This document shows, in pieces, positions 36,880 through 45,451 of a stretch of 64,000 nucleotides of DNA. Each line of letters starts with the position of its first letter. Position 1 is the stretch's first letter. The stretch lies in assembly GCA_900469625.1 (NCBI GenBank), contig UBXV01000007.1, positions 372,001 through 436,000 of the forward strand, in the 5' to 3' direction. Both the position numbers and the translations under genes were made by a program. The DNA is from Hyphomicrobiales bacterium (GTDB lineage: Bacteria > Pseudomonadota > Alphaproteobacteria > Rhizobiales > Rhizobiaceae). The notes under the pieces were generated by a model. That model made no database searches, was not told the DNA's origin, and was given only the letters and a program-made list of their open reading frames with translations.

Positions 36880-37061
36880 GGGCAAGGGCGAGCGCGTCTC
36901 TTCGGGATATCGTGCGGCCCGAAAGGCCGCAAATGATTCATGAGTGCGCCAAGATTAGCCGGATGCGGCCGGGCTGGCTACTGGCTTCAGCGCCGCGGCG
37001 TTCGCGCCCTGCCCGGCGGCCGTGCCGGACTGAAGCCTCGCGGGCGATAGCGAAGGAAGAG

Positions 37062-37136
37062 TGGAGCGGGTGATCGGGATCGAACCGACGACATCAAGCT
37101 TGGGAAGCTGGCGTTCTACCACTGAACTACACCCGC
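37062..37136 (-). tRNA. tRNA-Gly (anticodon CCC)
   Basis: A 75-base cloverleaf on the minus strand: acceptor GCGGGTG/CACCCGC, D-arm GTTC/GAAC, anticodon stem CCAGC/GCTTG around loop TTCCCAA (CCC anticodon), T-arm GTCGG/CCGAT around TTCGATC, and an encoded CCA end. One mismatch (C/T) is in the anticodon stem. Confidence 0.93.
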
Positions 37137-37216
37137 AGCGTTTCGGAAATTTCCTCAACCGCATGCATCTGTCAAGGACCGTTGCGCCGCGTTGCCGCGC
37201 AACGGCGTTTTTTCTG

Positions 37217-38314
37217 TTACTCCGCGTGGAAATGCTTGGAGAGTTTGAGGCCCTGCGCCTGATAATTGGAACCGAGACCGAGGCCGTAGAGCCCATCCGG
37301 CCGCTCCAGCATGTGCTCATAAACCAGCCGGCCGACGATCTGGCCGTGTTCGAGGATGAAAGGAACCTCGTGGCTGCGCACCTCGAGCACGGCGCGGCTG
37401 CCGCTGCCGCCGGCAGAGGCATGGCCGAAGCCCGGATCAAAGAAACCGGCATAGTGCACGCGGAATTCGCCGACCAGCGGATCGAACGGCGTCATCTCCG
37501 CTGCGTAAAGCGGCGGAACGTGCACCGCCTCGCGCGATACCAGGATGTAGAATTCATCGGGATCGAGGATCAGCTCGTCGCGGCCGCGGCTATAGAGCGG
37601 TTCCCAAAAATCGAAGACCGCGTGCTGCGCCTTCTTGTCGACGTCGACGACCGCGGTGTGGTGCTTGCCGCGATAGCCGATCAGCCCGTCCGGGCCGGTT
37701 CCCTTGAGGTCGATCGACAGCGCGATGCCGCCGCCGCTGACATTGGGCTTTTCGCTTGCGACCAGCATGTCACTTTCGTGCAATGCCAGGAGCTCCTGCT
37801 CGGAGAGCAGCGACTGGCCGGTGCGGAAGCGGATCTGCGACAGACGCGAGCCGCGCCGAACGACGATCGGGAAGGTGCGCGGGCTGATTTCGAGATAGAG
37901 CGGACCGCGATACCCTGCAGGGATCTTGTCGAACTCCTGGGCGCGGTCGGTGATGACGCGGGTGAAGATATCGAGGCGGCCGGTCGAGCTCTTCGGGTTG
38001 GCCGAAGCCGACATGTTTTCCGGCAGGTCCAGGCTTTCCATCAGCGGCACGATATAGACGCAGCCGGTCTCGAGAACGGCGCCCTCGGACAGATCCACGA
38101 CATGCAGCTTCAGCCGGTCGAGCTTGTCGGCAACGAGATGCGCCGGCCCCGGCATGAAGCTCGCGCGCACGCGAAATGCCTTGGCGCCAAGGCGCAGATC
38201 GAGGCTTGCCGGCTGGATCTGGTCGGCATCCAGCGCCTTCTCGCTCTTCAAGCGCCCGGCTTCAAACAGCGCGGCAATGGCGCGGTCGGCCAAAATCCCA
38301 GTCTCGCGGCCCAT
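37217..38314 (-). CDS. dcd: 2'-deoxycytidine 5'-triphosphate deaminase (double-length alpha type)
   Basis: A 365-residue protein, about twice the usual Dcd length, of the alphaproteobacterial 2'-deoxycytidine 5'-triphosphate deaminase family. Recognisable are QIQPASLDLRLG, SANPKSSTGRLDIFTRVI with the deaminase SS(T)GR motif, and a second half (KPNVSGGGIALSIDLKG ... HTAVVDVDKKAQ ... YEHMLERPDGLYGLGLGSNYQAQGL) that repeats the fold. It makes dUTP for thymidylate synthesis. The start codon lies on the opposite side of the riboswitch leader of metZ, with which it is divergent. Confidence 0.9.
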   Translation of the reverse strand: MGRETGILADRAIAALFEAGRLKSEKALDADQIQPASLDLRLGAKAFRVRASFMPGPAHLVADKLDRLKLHVVDLSEGAVLETGCVYIVPLMESLDLPENMSASANPKSSTGRLDIFTRVITDRAQEFDKIPAGYRGPLYLEISPRTFPIVVRRGSRLSQIRFRTGQSLLSEQELLALHESDMLVASEKPNVSGGGIALSIDLKGTGPDGLIGYRGKHHTAVVDVDKKAQHAVFDFWEPLYSRGRDELILDPDEFYILVSREAVHVPPLYAAEMTPFDPLVGEFRVHYAGFFDPGFGHASAGGSGSRAVLEVRSHEVPFILEHGQIVGRLVYEHMLERPDGLYGLGLGSNYQAQGLKLSKHFHAE

Positions 38315-38358
38315 TTCGATCCTCTTTTCAGTTGCGAGACAAAACCAAACTCCAGGAA

Positions 38359-38387
38359 TTGACGCAAGCGCACCCAGGCAGTATTGG
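38359..38387 (+). promoter_or_regulatory. Candidate sigma-70 promoter for metZ leader
   Basis: TTGACG at 38359-38364 and TATTGG at 38382-38387 are separated by 17 bases. Transcription would start about ten bases before the SAM-II aptamer at 38398. Confidence 0.6.
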
Positions 38388-38397
38388 AGCTTTATCC

Positions 38398-38449
38398 CGT
38401 GGTGATTTGGCCGGTCGGCTTGCAGCCACGTTAAACAAGTAGCTAAAAA
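38398..38449 (+). ncRNA. SAM-II riboswitch aptamer
   Basis: The sequence matches the SAM-II consensus I recall: CGTGG (38398-38402) pairing with CCACG (38426-38430), the GATTTGGC joining segment, GCTTGCAGCC, a TTAAA stretch, and AAGTAGCTAAA, which closes the pseudoknot. SAM-II is typical of alphaproteobacterial met genes. It precedes metZ by about 60 bases and is expected to reduce expression when S-adenosylmethionine is abundant. Confidence 0.9.
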
Positions 38450-38490
38450 GGCCGGGTATCAAACCGGCCCTTCACGCGGCCGGTTTTTTT
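38450..38490 (+). terminator. Attenuator: mutually exclusive hairpins before metZ
   Basis: AACCGGCC (38462-38469) can pair with GGCCGGTT (38478-38485), followed by a run of seven T, as a terminator. The same CCGGCC can instead pair with GGCCGG at 38450-38455, directly after the aptamer. The two pairings exclude each other, giving a possible antiterminator switch. Confidence 0.8.
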
Positions 38491-38511
38491 GTTTTTGAAG
38501 GTGATCGTCAC

Positions 38512-39696
38512 ATGAGCAAAAACTGGCGCCCGGCAACCCAACTCGTCCACGGCGGAACGACCCGCTCCCAGCACGGCGAGACGTCCGAGGCGATCTTCCT
38601 CACCCAGGGCTTCGTCTACGACACATCGGAAGCCGCCGAAGCGCGCTTCAAGGGTGAAACCGACGGCTTCATCTACGCCCGTTACGGCAGCCCCACCAAC
38701 GACATGTTCGAAAAGCGCATGTGCATGCTGGAAGGTGCCGAAGACGCGCGCGCCACGGCATCCGGCATGGCTGCCGTCACCGCCGCCATTCTCTGCCAGC
38801 TGAAGGCCGGCGACCATATCGTTGCCGCGCGCGCCCTCTTCGGCTCCTGCCGCTGGGTGGTCGAGACGCTGGCGCCGAAATACGGCATCGAATGCACGCT
38901 GGTCGACGGCCGCGATCTCGCAAACTGGGAAAAGGCGATCCAGAAGAACACCAAGGTCTTCTTCCTGGAAAGCCCGACCAACCCGACGCTTGAAGTCATC
39001 GACATCGCCGGCGTCGCCAAACTGGCCAACCAGATCGGTGCCAAGGTGGTGGTCGACAACGTCTTCGCCACGCCGCTTTTCCAGAAGCCGCTCGAACTCG
39101 GCGCCCATATCGTGGTCTACTCCGCCACCAAGCATATCGACGGCCAGGGCCGGTGCCTCGGCGGCGTGGTTCTGTCCGACAAGGACTGGATCAACGAGCA
39201 CCTGCACGACTACTTCCGCCACACCGGCCCGGCAATGTCGCCGTTCAACGCCTGGACATTGCTGAAGGGGATCGAGACCCTGCCGCTGCGCGTCAAGCAG
39301 CAGACGGAAACCGCGCGCCGCGTCGCCGACTTCCTGGCAGAGCAGCCTGAGGTCGCCAAGGTCATCTACCCGGGCCGCAAGGACCATCCGCAGGCCGACA
39401 TCATCGCCAAGCAGATGACCGGCGGATCGACCCTCGTTGCCTTCGAACTCAAGGGCGGCAAGGAGGCGGCCTTCGCGCTGCAGAATGCGCTACAGATCGC
39501 TCGCATCTCCAACAATCTCGGCGACAGCAAGAGCCTGATCACGCATCCGGCGACGACGACGCACAAGAACCTGACGGACGAAGCCCGCGAAGAGCTCGGC
39601 ATCTCCGCCGGCACCGTGCGCTTCTCCGCCGGCATCGAAGACAGCGACGACATCGTCGAGGATTTCGCCCGGGCGCTGAAGGGCGTGAAGGCCTGA
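38512..39696 (+). CDS. metZ: O-succinylhomoserine sulfhydrylase
   Basis: A 394-residue PLP enzyme of the Cys/Met metabolism family that turns O-succinylhomoserine and sulfide into homocysteine. The PLP pocket is seen in YGSPTNDMFEKRMCMLEG, SGMAAVTAAILCQLKAGDH, the acid DNVFATPLFQKP and the Schiff-base lysine in VYSATKHIDGQGR (about Lys206). The MetZ call over cystathionine synthases rests on family similarity and the SAM-II riboswitch. The ATG at 38512 has GAAGG 8-12 bases upstream. It is followed by a strong hairpin at 39712. Confidence 0.95.
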   Translation: MSKNWRPATQLVHGGTTRSQHGETSEAIFLTQGFVYDTSEAAEARFKGETDGFIYARYGSPTNDMFEKRMCMLEGAEDARATASGMAAVTAAILCQLKAGDHIVAARALFGSCRWVVETLAPKYGIECTLVDGRDLANWEKAIQKNTKVFFLESPTNPTLEVIDIAGVAKLANQIGAKVVVDNVFATPLFQKPLELGAHIVVYSATKHIDGQGRCLGGVVLSDKDWINEHLHDYFRHTGPAMSPFNAWTLLKGIETLPLRVKQQTETARRVADFLAEQPEVAKVIYPGRKDHPQADIIAKQMTGGSTLVAFELKGGKEAAFALQNALQIARISNNLGDSKSLITHPATTTHKNLTDEAREELGISAGTVRFSAGIEDSDDIVEDFARALKGVKA

Positions 39697-39711
39697 TCCA
39701 CGAAGACCAAC

Positions 39712-39735
39712 CGGCCGCCTGCTTTCAGGCGGCCG
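39712..39735. terminator. Hairpin between metZ and the phosphatidyltransferase gene
   Basis: CGGCCGCCTG (39712-39721) and CAGGCGGCCG (39726-39735) are a perfect 10-base stem around CTTT, between convergent genes. There is no long T-run, so termination efficiency is uncertain. Confidence 0.65.
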
Positions 39736-40350
39736 TTACTGCCGCTCGATGAAGTGCCGGCGCGCCAGCATGATCCGCGACAGCGCGGTGTAGAGGCAGA
39801 TGCCGGCAAAGAGTGCCGCCAGAACAGGAAACGCCGCCGGGAACAGGCAGAAGGCCAGGAAGACGGCGATCGTCTCGGTTGCCTCCGCAAGTCCCGTGGT
39901 GAAGAACAGCGACTTCTCCCCCCGCACCTCCGTCGTCATCGATCGCTTCTCGGCCATGATCGCATAGGCGAGAAAACTCGATCCGTTGACGTAGAACGAA
40001 AAGAGCAGCAGGCCACCGGCAAGACCATTCGCCTGCGGGTCGGCGAGAATGAAGCCGAGGGGCACCGCGCCGTAAAAGACGAAGTCGAGCACGATATCGA
40101 GAAAGCCGCCGAAATCGGTCTTGCGCGTCGCCCGCGCCACGGCACCATCCAGACCGTCGCAAAGCCGGCTGACGACGATAAAAACACCGCCCGCAAGATA
40201 GAATTGCCCGGCAATCAGGCCGGCGGCGAAGAGGCCGAAGAGGAGACCGGCGACCGTCACGGCATTGGCGCCGACACCCGCGCGCGCGAGTTTCCGACCC
40301 AGGCGATCCAGCATCGGGTCCAGATGTTTCCTCACTGATCCGTCAAGCAT
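39736..40350 (-). CDS. CDP-alcohol phosphatidyltransferase family protein
   Basis: A 204-residue membrane enzyme. The CDP-alcohol phosphotransferase motif is complete: DGAVARATRKTDFGGFLDIVLD fits D-G-x2-A-R-x8-G-x3-D-x3-D. Four or more hydrophobic segments follow. The family makes phosphatidylglycerol-phosphate, phosphatidylserine or related lipids; the exact alcohol cannot be determined. I chose the ATG at 40350, with AAGGCGGAG upstream; 40386 (with AGGA) is an alternative. It is convergent with metZ and the hairpin between them, and divergent from apaG. Confidence 0.88.
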   Translation of the reverse strand: MLDGSVRKHLDPMLDRLGRKLARAGVGANAVTVAGLLFGLFAAGLIAGQFYLAGGVFIVVSRLCDGLDGAVARATRKTDFGGFLDIVLDFVFYGAVPLGFILADPQANGLAGGLLLFSFYVNGSSFLAYAIMAEKRSMTTEVRGEKSLFFTTGLAEATETIAVFLAFCLFPAAFPVLAALFAGICLYTALSRIMLARRHFIERQ

Positions 40351-40462
40351 CGGCTCCGCCTTCCCGTAGCCTAGTCGAGTGCGCATGCAATCCTGCCGTT
40401 ATTCTTGACGAAACCATCTTGCTGTAGAATACCCTGAAAGACTGGAAAGAAGGTCGTTGCCC

Positions 40463-40855
40463 ATGTATCGCGCGCTCACACGCGACATAGAAGTTACGGT
40501 GGAGCCGTATTATCTGGAAGAGCAATCTGATCCGGATGACAGCCGCTATGTCTGGGGCTACCGCATCGTCATCGCCAACCATTCGGCCGAGACGGTGCGA
40601 CTGATGACGCGCTACTGGCACATCACCGACGAAAACGGCCAGGTGGACGAAGTCAGCGGGCCGGGCGTCATCGGCGAACAGCCGTTGCTGAACCCTGGCG
40701 ACACTTACGAATATTCTTCCGGCTGCCCGCTCGACACGCCCTCGGGTGTCATGTTCGGTCACTACAGCATGGAATCGGAAGGCGGAGACACCTTCAATGT
40801 GGCCATCCCCGCCTTCTCGCTCGATTCACCAGGGCTCGTGCGAACCCTGAACTAG
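40463..40855 (+). CDS. apaG: ApaG domain protein
   Basis: A 130-residue single-domain beta-sandwich protein matching ApaG, a family linked to cobalt/magnesium handling in enterobacteria but of uncertain reaction. Visible family features are [85 protein letters not shown]. The ATG at 40463 is preceded by AAGAAGG about 11 bases away. It is convergent with hslO across a palindromic repeat. I recall apaG beside hslO in other rhizobia. Confidence 0.94.
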   Translation: MYRALTRDIEVTVEPYYLEEQSDPDDSRYVWGYRIVIANHSAETVRLMTRYWHITDENGQVDEVSGPGVIGEQPLLNPGDTYEYSSGCPLDTPSGVMFGHYSMESEGGDTFNVAIPAFSLDSPGLVRTLN

Positions 40856-40860
40856 GATCG

Positions 40861-40955
40861 GGCGTTTCCGATTTGAACGGAAACGCCGCTCGACATGTCT
40901 GTTCTGGCGCATTTCCGAACGGAAAACCGCTTCGCACTTTTCCTGAAAATGCTCT
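40861..40955. repeat. RIME-like palindromic intergenic repeat
   Basis: A perfect hairpin (GGCGTTTCCG 40861-40870 with CGGAAACGCC 40878-40887) is followed by a second imperfect palindrome (GCGCATTTCCG ... CTGAAAATGCTC, about 40908-40955). The text resembles the rhizobial intergenic mosaic elements I recall as RIME1. It fills almost the whole gap between the convergent apaG and hslO. Confidence 0.65.
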
Positions 40956-40959
40956 GGCC

Positions 40960-41949
40960 TTACTGCTGGCGGACTTCGCTCGCCTCGAAGCGATAGGTCG
41001 TCGAGCAGAACTCGCATGTCACCTTGATCAGGCCATCCTCGATCGTGCTCTCGATATCGTCGGCATGCAGCCCGGTCAGCACCGAGCGGATCTTCTCGCG
41101 CGAGCAGCTGCAGCGATCGTAGACCGCCTGCGGCTCGTAGACGCGAACGCCACGCTCGTGGAACAGCCGATACAGCAGACGCTCCGTGCCGACCATCGGG
41201 TCGGTCAGCTCGTCGGCATCGATCGTCTCGACCATGACCTTGGCTTCCGCCCAGAGATCGTCCTCGTCGAAGAAATCCTCATTGTCGTCGCCGTCGCCGC
41301 CTGAAAGATCCGGCTGGCGCATGCGTTCCGGCGCATCGGGCAAGAACTGAGCCACCATGCCGCCGGCACGCCAGCGATGGCGCGGCTTGCCGTTCTCGTC
41401 GCGGTCGAGCAGTTCGGCCACGCCAAGGCGCACCTTGGTCGGGATCTGTTCCGACTGACGGAAATAGACGCCGGCGATTTCCTCGAGCGTTGCGCCATCA
41501 AGCGCGACGATGCCCTGGTAGCGCTGGGTATGGGCGCCCTGGTCGATGGTAAACGCGAGAACGCCCTTGCCGAGCAGCTCGTGCGACTGCGTGCGGCCGT
41601 CCTTCAGGGCTTCCGACAGGGCCTCCTCGTTGAAGCGCGCATAGGCTCGCACCTTGTCTGGCGTGGCAAAATCGGCAACGACGAGATCGACGGGACCATC
41701 GCTCTTCGTCTGGACGATGAGCTTGCCCTCGAACTTCAGCGACGTGCCGAGCAGCACGGTCAGCACCACCGTTTCGGCCACGAGCCGTGCGACCGGAAGC
41801 GGATAGTTGTGACGCTCCAGGATCGCGTCGAGCATCGGGCCGAGCTGAACCGCGCGACCGCGCACATCGAGGCCTTCCACCTGGAAGGGCACGACATGAT
41901 CGTCACCGGCAAAATCGAATTCGCCAAGTCCGGGTGCCATCTCAGTCAT
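40960..41949 (-). CDS. hslO: Hsp33 redox-regulated chaperone
   Basis: A 329-residue holdase that is activated by oxidation. The C-terminal redox switch has four zinc-binding cysteines: CSC in YDRCSCSREKI and CEFC in VTCEFCSTTYRF. The N-terminal domain shows FQVEGLDVRGRAVQLGPMLDAIL and DLVVADFATPDKVRAYARF, and the middle has GKGVLAFTIDQGAHTQRYQGIVAL. The insert GGDGDDNEDFFDEDDLW is acidic and seems typical of rhizobial members. A strong ribosome binding site (AAGGAGCTG) precedes the start. It is downstream of argF on the same strand but 240 bases away. Confidence 0.95.
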   Translation of the reverse strand: MTEMAPGLGEFDFAGDDHVVPFQVEGLDVRGRAVQLGPMLDAILERHNYPLPVARLVAETVVLTVLLGTSLKFEGKLIVQTKSDGPVDLVVADFATPDKVRAYARFNEEALSEALKDGRTQSHELLGKGVLAFTIDQGAHTQRYQGIVALDGATLEEIAGVYFRQSEQIPTKVRLGVAELLDRDENGKPRHRWRAGGMVAQFLPDAPERMRQPDLSGGDGDDNEDFFDEDDLWAEAKVMVETIDADELTDPMVGTERLLYRLFHERGVRVYEPQAVYDRCSCSREKIRSVLTGLHADDIESTIEDGLIKVTCEFCSTTYRFEASEVRQQ

Positions 41950-42189
41950 TTGCAGCTCCTTGCGTAACCGGAGAAGGCCGCGCTGAGGACATGAACATCC
42001 CCCGGCGCAGCCTGCCCGTCATCCTATTTGATCCCGCCGTAAACGGATTTGTCCAGCAGGCATGCGGCATTTTCCGGCCGGTCATGCGCTGCATCTGGTC
42101 GAGGCGCGTCCGCTGTTTCCACACCGGCGCGTCCCGCATGCGGCGTAAATCGGGTCGCATGCGGGAAATTTCAAGGGCGAACGCGCCGG

Positions 42190-43107
42190 TCAGACGAGAC
42201 CCATGCACCAGGCAATGATCGACTTCTGCGCATGGAGCCTGTTCTCCGCCTCGTCGAACACCACCGACTGAGGACCATCGATGACCTCGTCGGTCACCTC
42301 TTCGCCACGGTGCGCCGGCAGGCAGTGCATGAACAGCGCGTCCGATGCGGCATGCTTCATCAAGGCTTCGTTGACCTGGAAAGGCTGGAAGACGTTGTGG
42401 CCGCGGGCACGATGCTCCTGGTTCATGGAAATCCAGGTATCGGTGACGACGCAGTGCGCGCCGGCCACGGCCTGCTCGGCCTCGTGGCAGAGCAGGATCT
42501 CGCCGCCATTGTTGCGCGCCCAGTTGAGGATCTTGTCATGCGGCTCCGAGCCGAGCGGCACCGCCATGTTCATGCGGTAGCCGAAACGGGCCGAGCCCTC
42601 GATCAGCGAATGCAGCACATTGTTGCCGTCGCCGGTCCAGGCGATGGTCTTGCCCTTCACCGGCCCGCGATGCTCCTCGAACGTCATGATGTCGGCCATG
42701 ATCTGGCAGGGATGCGTGTCGTCGGTGAGGCCGTTGATGACGGGAACCGTCGCATGTTCGGCCAGCTCGAGAAGCCGGCGATGATCGGTGGTGCGGATCA
42801 TGATCGCATCGACGTAGCGCGACAGCACCTTGGCCGTGTCGCCAATGGTCTCGGCGCGGCCGAGCTGCATCTCGGTGCCCGAGAGAAACAGCGTTTCGCC
42901 ACCGAGCTGGCGCATGCCGACATCGAAGGAGACGCGGGTGCGCGTCGACGGCTTTTCGAAGATCATCGCCAGCATCTTGCCGGCAAGCGGCTTGTCGGCG
43001 GTGCCCGCCTTGGTCGCTGTCTTTCGAACCCGTGCGTCATCGATTATCGTCCTGAGATCGGCTGCCGTCATGGCCGAAAGATCGATGAAATGTCTTGTGC
43101 CTGCCAT
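42190..43107 (-). CDS. argF: Ornithine carbamoyltransferase
   Basis: A 305-residue enzyme that makes citrulline from ornithine and carbamoyl phosphate. Both signature motifs are present: the carbamoyl-phosphate loop [20 protein letters not shown] and the [11 protein letters not shown] motif in the C-terminal half; [12 protein letters not shown] and [14 protein letters not shown] also fit. The ATG at 43107 was chosen because the family starts at about this position ([12 protein letters not shown]) and AGGAATTGAG precedes it. It lies 128 bases downstream of argD on the same strand; both act in arginine synthesis. Confidence 0.96.
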   Translation of the reverse strand: MAGTRHFIDLSAMTAADLRTIIDDARVRKTATKAGTADKPLAGKMLAMIFEKPSTRTRVSFDVGMRQLGGETLFLSGTEMQLGRAETIGDTAKVLSRYVDAIMIRTTDHRRLLELAEHATVPVINGLTDDTHPCQIMADIMTFEEHRGPVKGKTIAWTGDGNNVLHSLIEGSARFGYRMNMAVPLGSEPHDKILNWARNNGGEILLCHEAEQAVAGAHCVVTDTWISMNQEHRARGHNVFQPFQVNEALMKHAASDALFMHCLPAHRGEEVTDEVIDGPQSVVFDEAENRLHAQKSIIAWCMGLV

Positions 43108-43235
43108 CGTACTCAATTCCTGTCCTCGGAATGGCCCTTGAAGCACGGCCGGGGGTCGAAGAAGAAATGCTTCGACGCCTCGGCTTCGCACATGGACCCT
43201 TGGGAAAATCGCTGCCGATCTTCGGGTTCACAAAC

Positions 43236-44435
43236 TCAAGCTGCGGCGGTGCCGCTCGCGCTTCTGACGGCTTCGGCCGCGCGCTCGATGCGCGCCAGGC
43301 CTTCGCGTGCCTCCTCCGCCGTCACGGTCAGCGGCGGCAGCAGGCGCAGCACGTTCTCGCCGGCCGGAACAGCCAGCAGCCTTTCCGCGCGGATCGCCTT
43401 CAGGAGATCGGCCGAGGGGCCCTTCGCCTTGATGCCGAGCATGAGCCCGTCGCCGCGGATCTCTTCGATCACATCGGGGAAACGATCCTGCAACGAGGCG
43501 AGCCCCTGGCGGAACACCAGGGAAACGTCGCGGACATGATCGAGGAAGCCATCGGCGAGGATGACGTCGAGCACGGCATTGCCGACCGCCATGCCAAGCG
43601 GGTTGCCGCCATAGGTCGAGCCGTGGGTACCGGCAACCATGCCGGCTGCGGCCTCTTCCGTGGCAAGGCAGGCGCCGAGCGGGAAGCCGCCGCCGATACC
43701 CTTGGCGACAGCCATGATATCCGGGCGGATGCCCGCCCATTCATGGGCGAAAAGCTTGCCGGTGCGGCCGACGCCGGTCTGGACCTCGTCGAGGATCAAC
43801 AACAGGCCGAATTCGTCGCAAAGCGCGCGCAGCTCCTGCATGAATTCCTTGGTGGCCGGGCGAATGCCGCCTTCGCCCTGGATCGGCTCGATCAGGATTG
43901 CCGCGGTCTCGTCGGTGATCGCGTCCTTGACGGCTGCGATGTCGCCGAAGGGAACCTGATAGAAACCGGGCGCCTTCGGGCCAAAACCTTCGATGTACTT
44001 CTGCTGGCCGCCGGCAGCGACGGTGGCGATCGTGCGCCCGTGGAATGCGCCCTCGAAGGTGATGACGTGGAACTTCTCCGGATTGCCCTTGGCATAGTGG
44101 TAGCGGCGGGCAGTCTTGATTGCGCATTCGAGCGCTTCGGCGCCCGAATTGGTGAAGAACACACGGTCGGCGAACGTCACGGCCGACAGCCGGCGCGCCA
44201 GGCTCTCCTGGCCCGGAACCTCATAGAGGTTCGACAGGTGCCAGACCTTCTCGGCCTGCGCCTTCAGCGCCTCAACCAGATGCGGATGCGCATGACCGAG
44301 CGAATTGACGGCAACGCCTGCAGCGAAGTCGAGATAGCGCGTGCCGTCTTCGGCAATCAACCAGACGCCCTCTCCTCGCTCGAAACGCAACGGCGCACGC
44401 ATGTAGGTGTCGTAAAGCGGCGTGGTTGCAGTCAT
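43236..44435 (-). CDS. argD: Acetylornithine aminotransferase
   Basis: A 399-residue class III PLP aminotransferase of arginine synthesis. Motifs are [52 protein letters not shown] with the PLP-contacting Asp, and the lysine region [20 protein letters not shown], with the conserved Lys that forms the Schiff base. The ATG at 44435 has GGAGAGGC upstream. It precedes argF, so the two form an argDF unit. The 422 bases upstream carry the gcrA regulatory region, with gcrA divergent. Confidence 0.95.
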   Translation of the reverse strand: MTATTPLYDTYMRAPLRFERGEGVWLIAEDGTRYLDFAAGVAVNSLGHAHPHLVEALKAQAEKVWHLSNLYEVPGQESLARRLSAVTFADRVFFTNSGAEALECAIKTARRYHYAKGNPEKFHVITFEGAFHGRTIATVAAGGQQKYIEGFGPKAPGFYQVPFGDIAAVKDAITDETAAILIEPIQGEGGIRPATKEFMQELRALCDEFGLLLILDEVQTGVGRTGKLFAHEWAGIRPDIMAVAKGIGGGFPLGACLATEEAAAGMVAGTHGSTYGGNPLGMAVGNAVLDVILADGFLDHVRDVSLVFRQGLASLQDRFPDVIEEIRGDGLMLGIKAKGPSADLLKAIRAERLLAVPAGENVLRLLPPLTVTAEEAREGLARIERAAEAVRSASGTAAA

Positions 44436-44674
44436 GGCGAGCCTCTCCTTCATTGCTATCGGCATCGGTCCGCGCGCGATGTTGGGCGCGGCAAAAATTA
44501 AAAATGCCGCCTTGCGGCGGCGCAGGCACTATTCCCATTTCGCAGCGCAATGTCAACAAAACCAAGCCTTGCAGTGCGGTCGCACGACCCTCATCCGTGC
44601 GACGAAAAAATCGTCTCGGCGGGGCTTGCAAAAATACAACGCCCGCCGAGCAAGTTGGGGAAAACCAAGAAATC

Positions 44675-44822
44675 GATTCGGCGCGATTCCGCGGACTCTT
44701 GCCACGGAGTCCGGCGGTCAGTAGGTTAACGTTCAATTACTAGACGCATGCGGCGGACCTAGTCACCAAAAGTGTTATCGCGTTGCAGCTCCGGAACCTT
44801 GCCGGAGCGTGGTGAAAGATTC
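44675..44822. promoter_or_regulatory. Cluster of GANTC (CcrM methylation) sites upstream of gcrA
   Basis: GANTC occurs at 44675-44679, 44685-44689, 44694-44698, 44707-44711 and 44818-44822. Five sites in 148 bases, four of them in 37, is far above the chance rate of one per 256. GcrA and CcrM act together at methylated GANTC in Caulobacter, so this may be a methylation-sensitive control region for gcrA itself. Confidence 0.6.
44726..44740. promoter_or_regulatory. Near-consensus CtrA box upstream of gcrA
   Basis: TTAA (44726-44729), seven bases, TTAC (44737-44740): one mismatch from TTAA-N7-TTAA. It is 118 bases upstream of the gcrA start and next to the GANTC cluster. CtrA represses gcrA in Caulobacter, so the position is suggestive. 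Confidence 0.5.
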
Positions 44823-44857
44823 TGTCATCGCCAACGCTGAGAACGGAGAGTGCAGAA

Positions 44858-45382
44858 ATGAACTGGACTGACGAGCGGGTGGAAAAACTGAAGAAGCTTT
44901 GGTCCGAGGGCCTGAGCGCGAGCCAGATCGCGGCACAGCTCGGCGGCGTCAGCCGCAATGCGGTCATCGGCAAGGTTCACCGGCTGAGCCTGCCCGGCAG
45001 GGCCAAGGCTGGTGGCACCGCAGCTGCGACCCGGCCGAAGCCGCGCCCGGCCACATCGGCGCCGCGCGCCCCGAACTTCGCCTCGCGCGTCACCACCCGC
45101 ACGGTTACCCGCCCGGCTGGCGCCCTAGTCCTCAAGGAAGAGGTCGAAGTCGATCTCGTCGCCGAACAGGACTTCCACGTCCAGACCGACGTGGTCGTGC
45201 CGATGTCGCGCCGCCTGGAACTGACGCAGCTGACCGAGCGCACCTGCAAATGGCCGATCGGCGACCCGCTGAAGGAAGAATTCCACTTCTGCGGCAACGA
45301 TTCCCCGGAAGCTTCGCCCTACTGCACATTTCACGCGCGGCTTGCCTACCAGCCGTCCGCCGAGCGCCGCCGCGCACGCTGA
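44858..45382 (+). CDS. gcrA: GcrA cell cycle regulator
   Basis: A 174-residue protein with the GcrA N-terminal helix-turn-helix (MNWTDERVEKLKKLWSEGLSASQIAAQLGGVSRNAVIGKVHRL) and a C-terminal core with cysteine and histidine-containing CKWPIGDP, FHFCGNDSPEASPYCTFHARLAYQP. GcrA binds sigma-70 and activates genes with methylated GANTC sites. The gene is divergent from argD and is followed by a strong terminator at 45404. A cluster of GANTC sites and a CtrA-like box lie upstream. Confidence in the family is high. Confidence 0.96.
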   Translation: MNWTDERVEKLKKLWSEGLSASQIAAQLGGVSRNAVIGKVHRLSLPGRAKAGGTAAATRPKPRPATSAPRAPNFASRVTTRTVTRPAGALVLKEEVEVDLVAEQDFHVQTDVVVPMSRRLELTQLTERTCKWPIGDPLKEEFHFCGNDSPEASPYCTFHARLAYQPSAERRRAR

Positions 45383-45403
45383 AGTGGCCGAAGACACGTA
45401 CAG

Positions 45404-45430
45404 AAAAAGGGGCCGACCGGCCCCTTTTTT
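45404..45430. terminator. Bidirectional rho-independent terminator between gcrA and phoB
   Basis: GGGGCC (45409-45414) pairs with GGCCCC (45419-45424), flanked by AAAAA and TTTTTT. It can serve gcrA on the plus strand and phoB on the minus strand, which are convergent. Confidence 0.9.
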
Positions 45431-45451
45431 ATTGCCTGCCGATTGGCCGGC

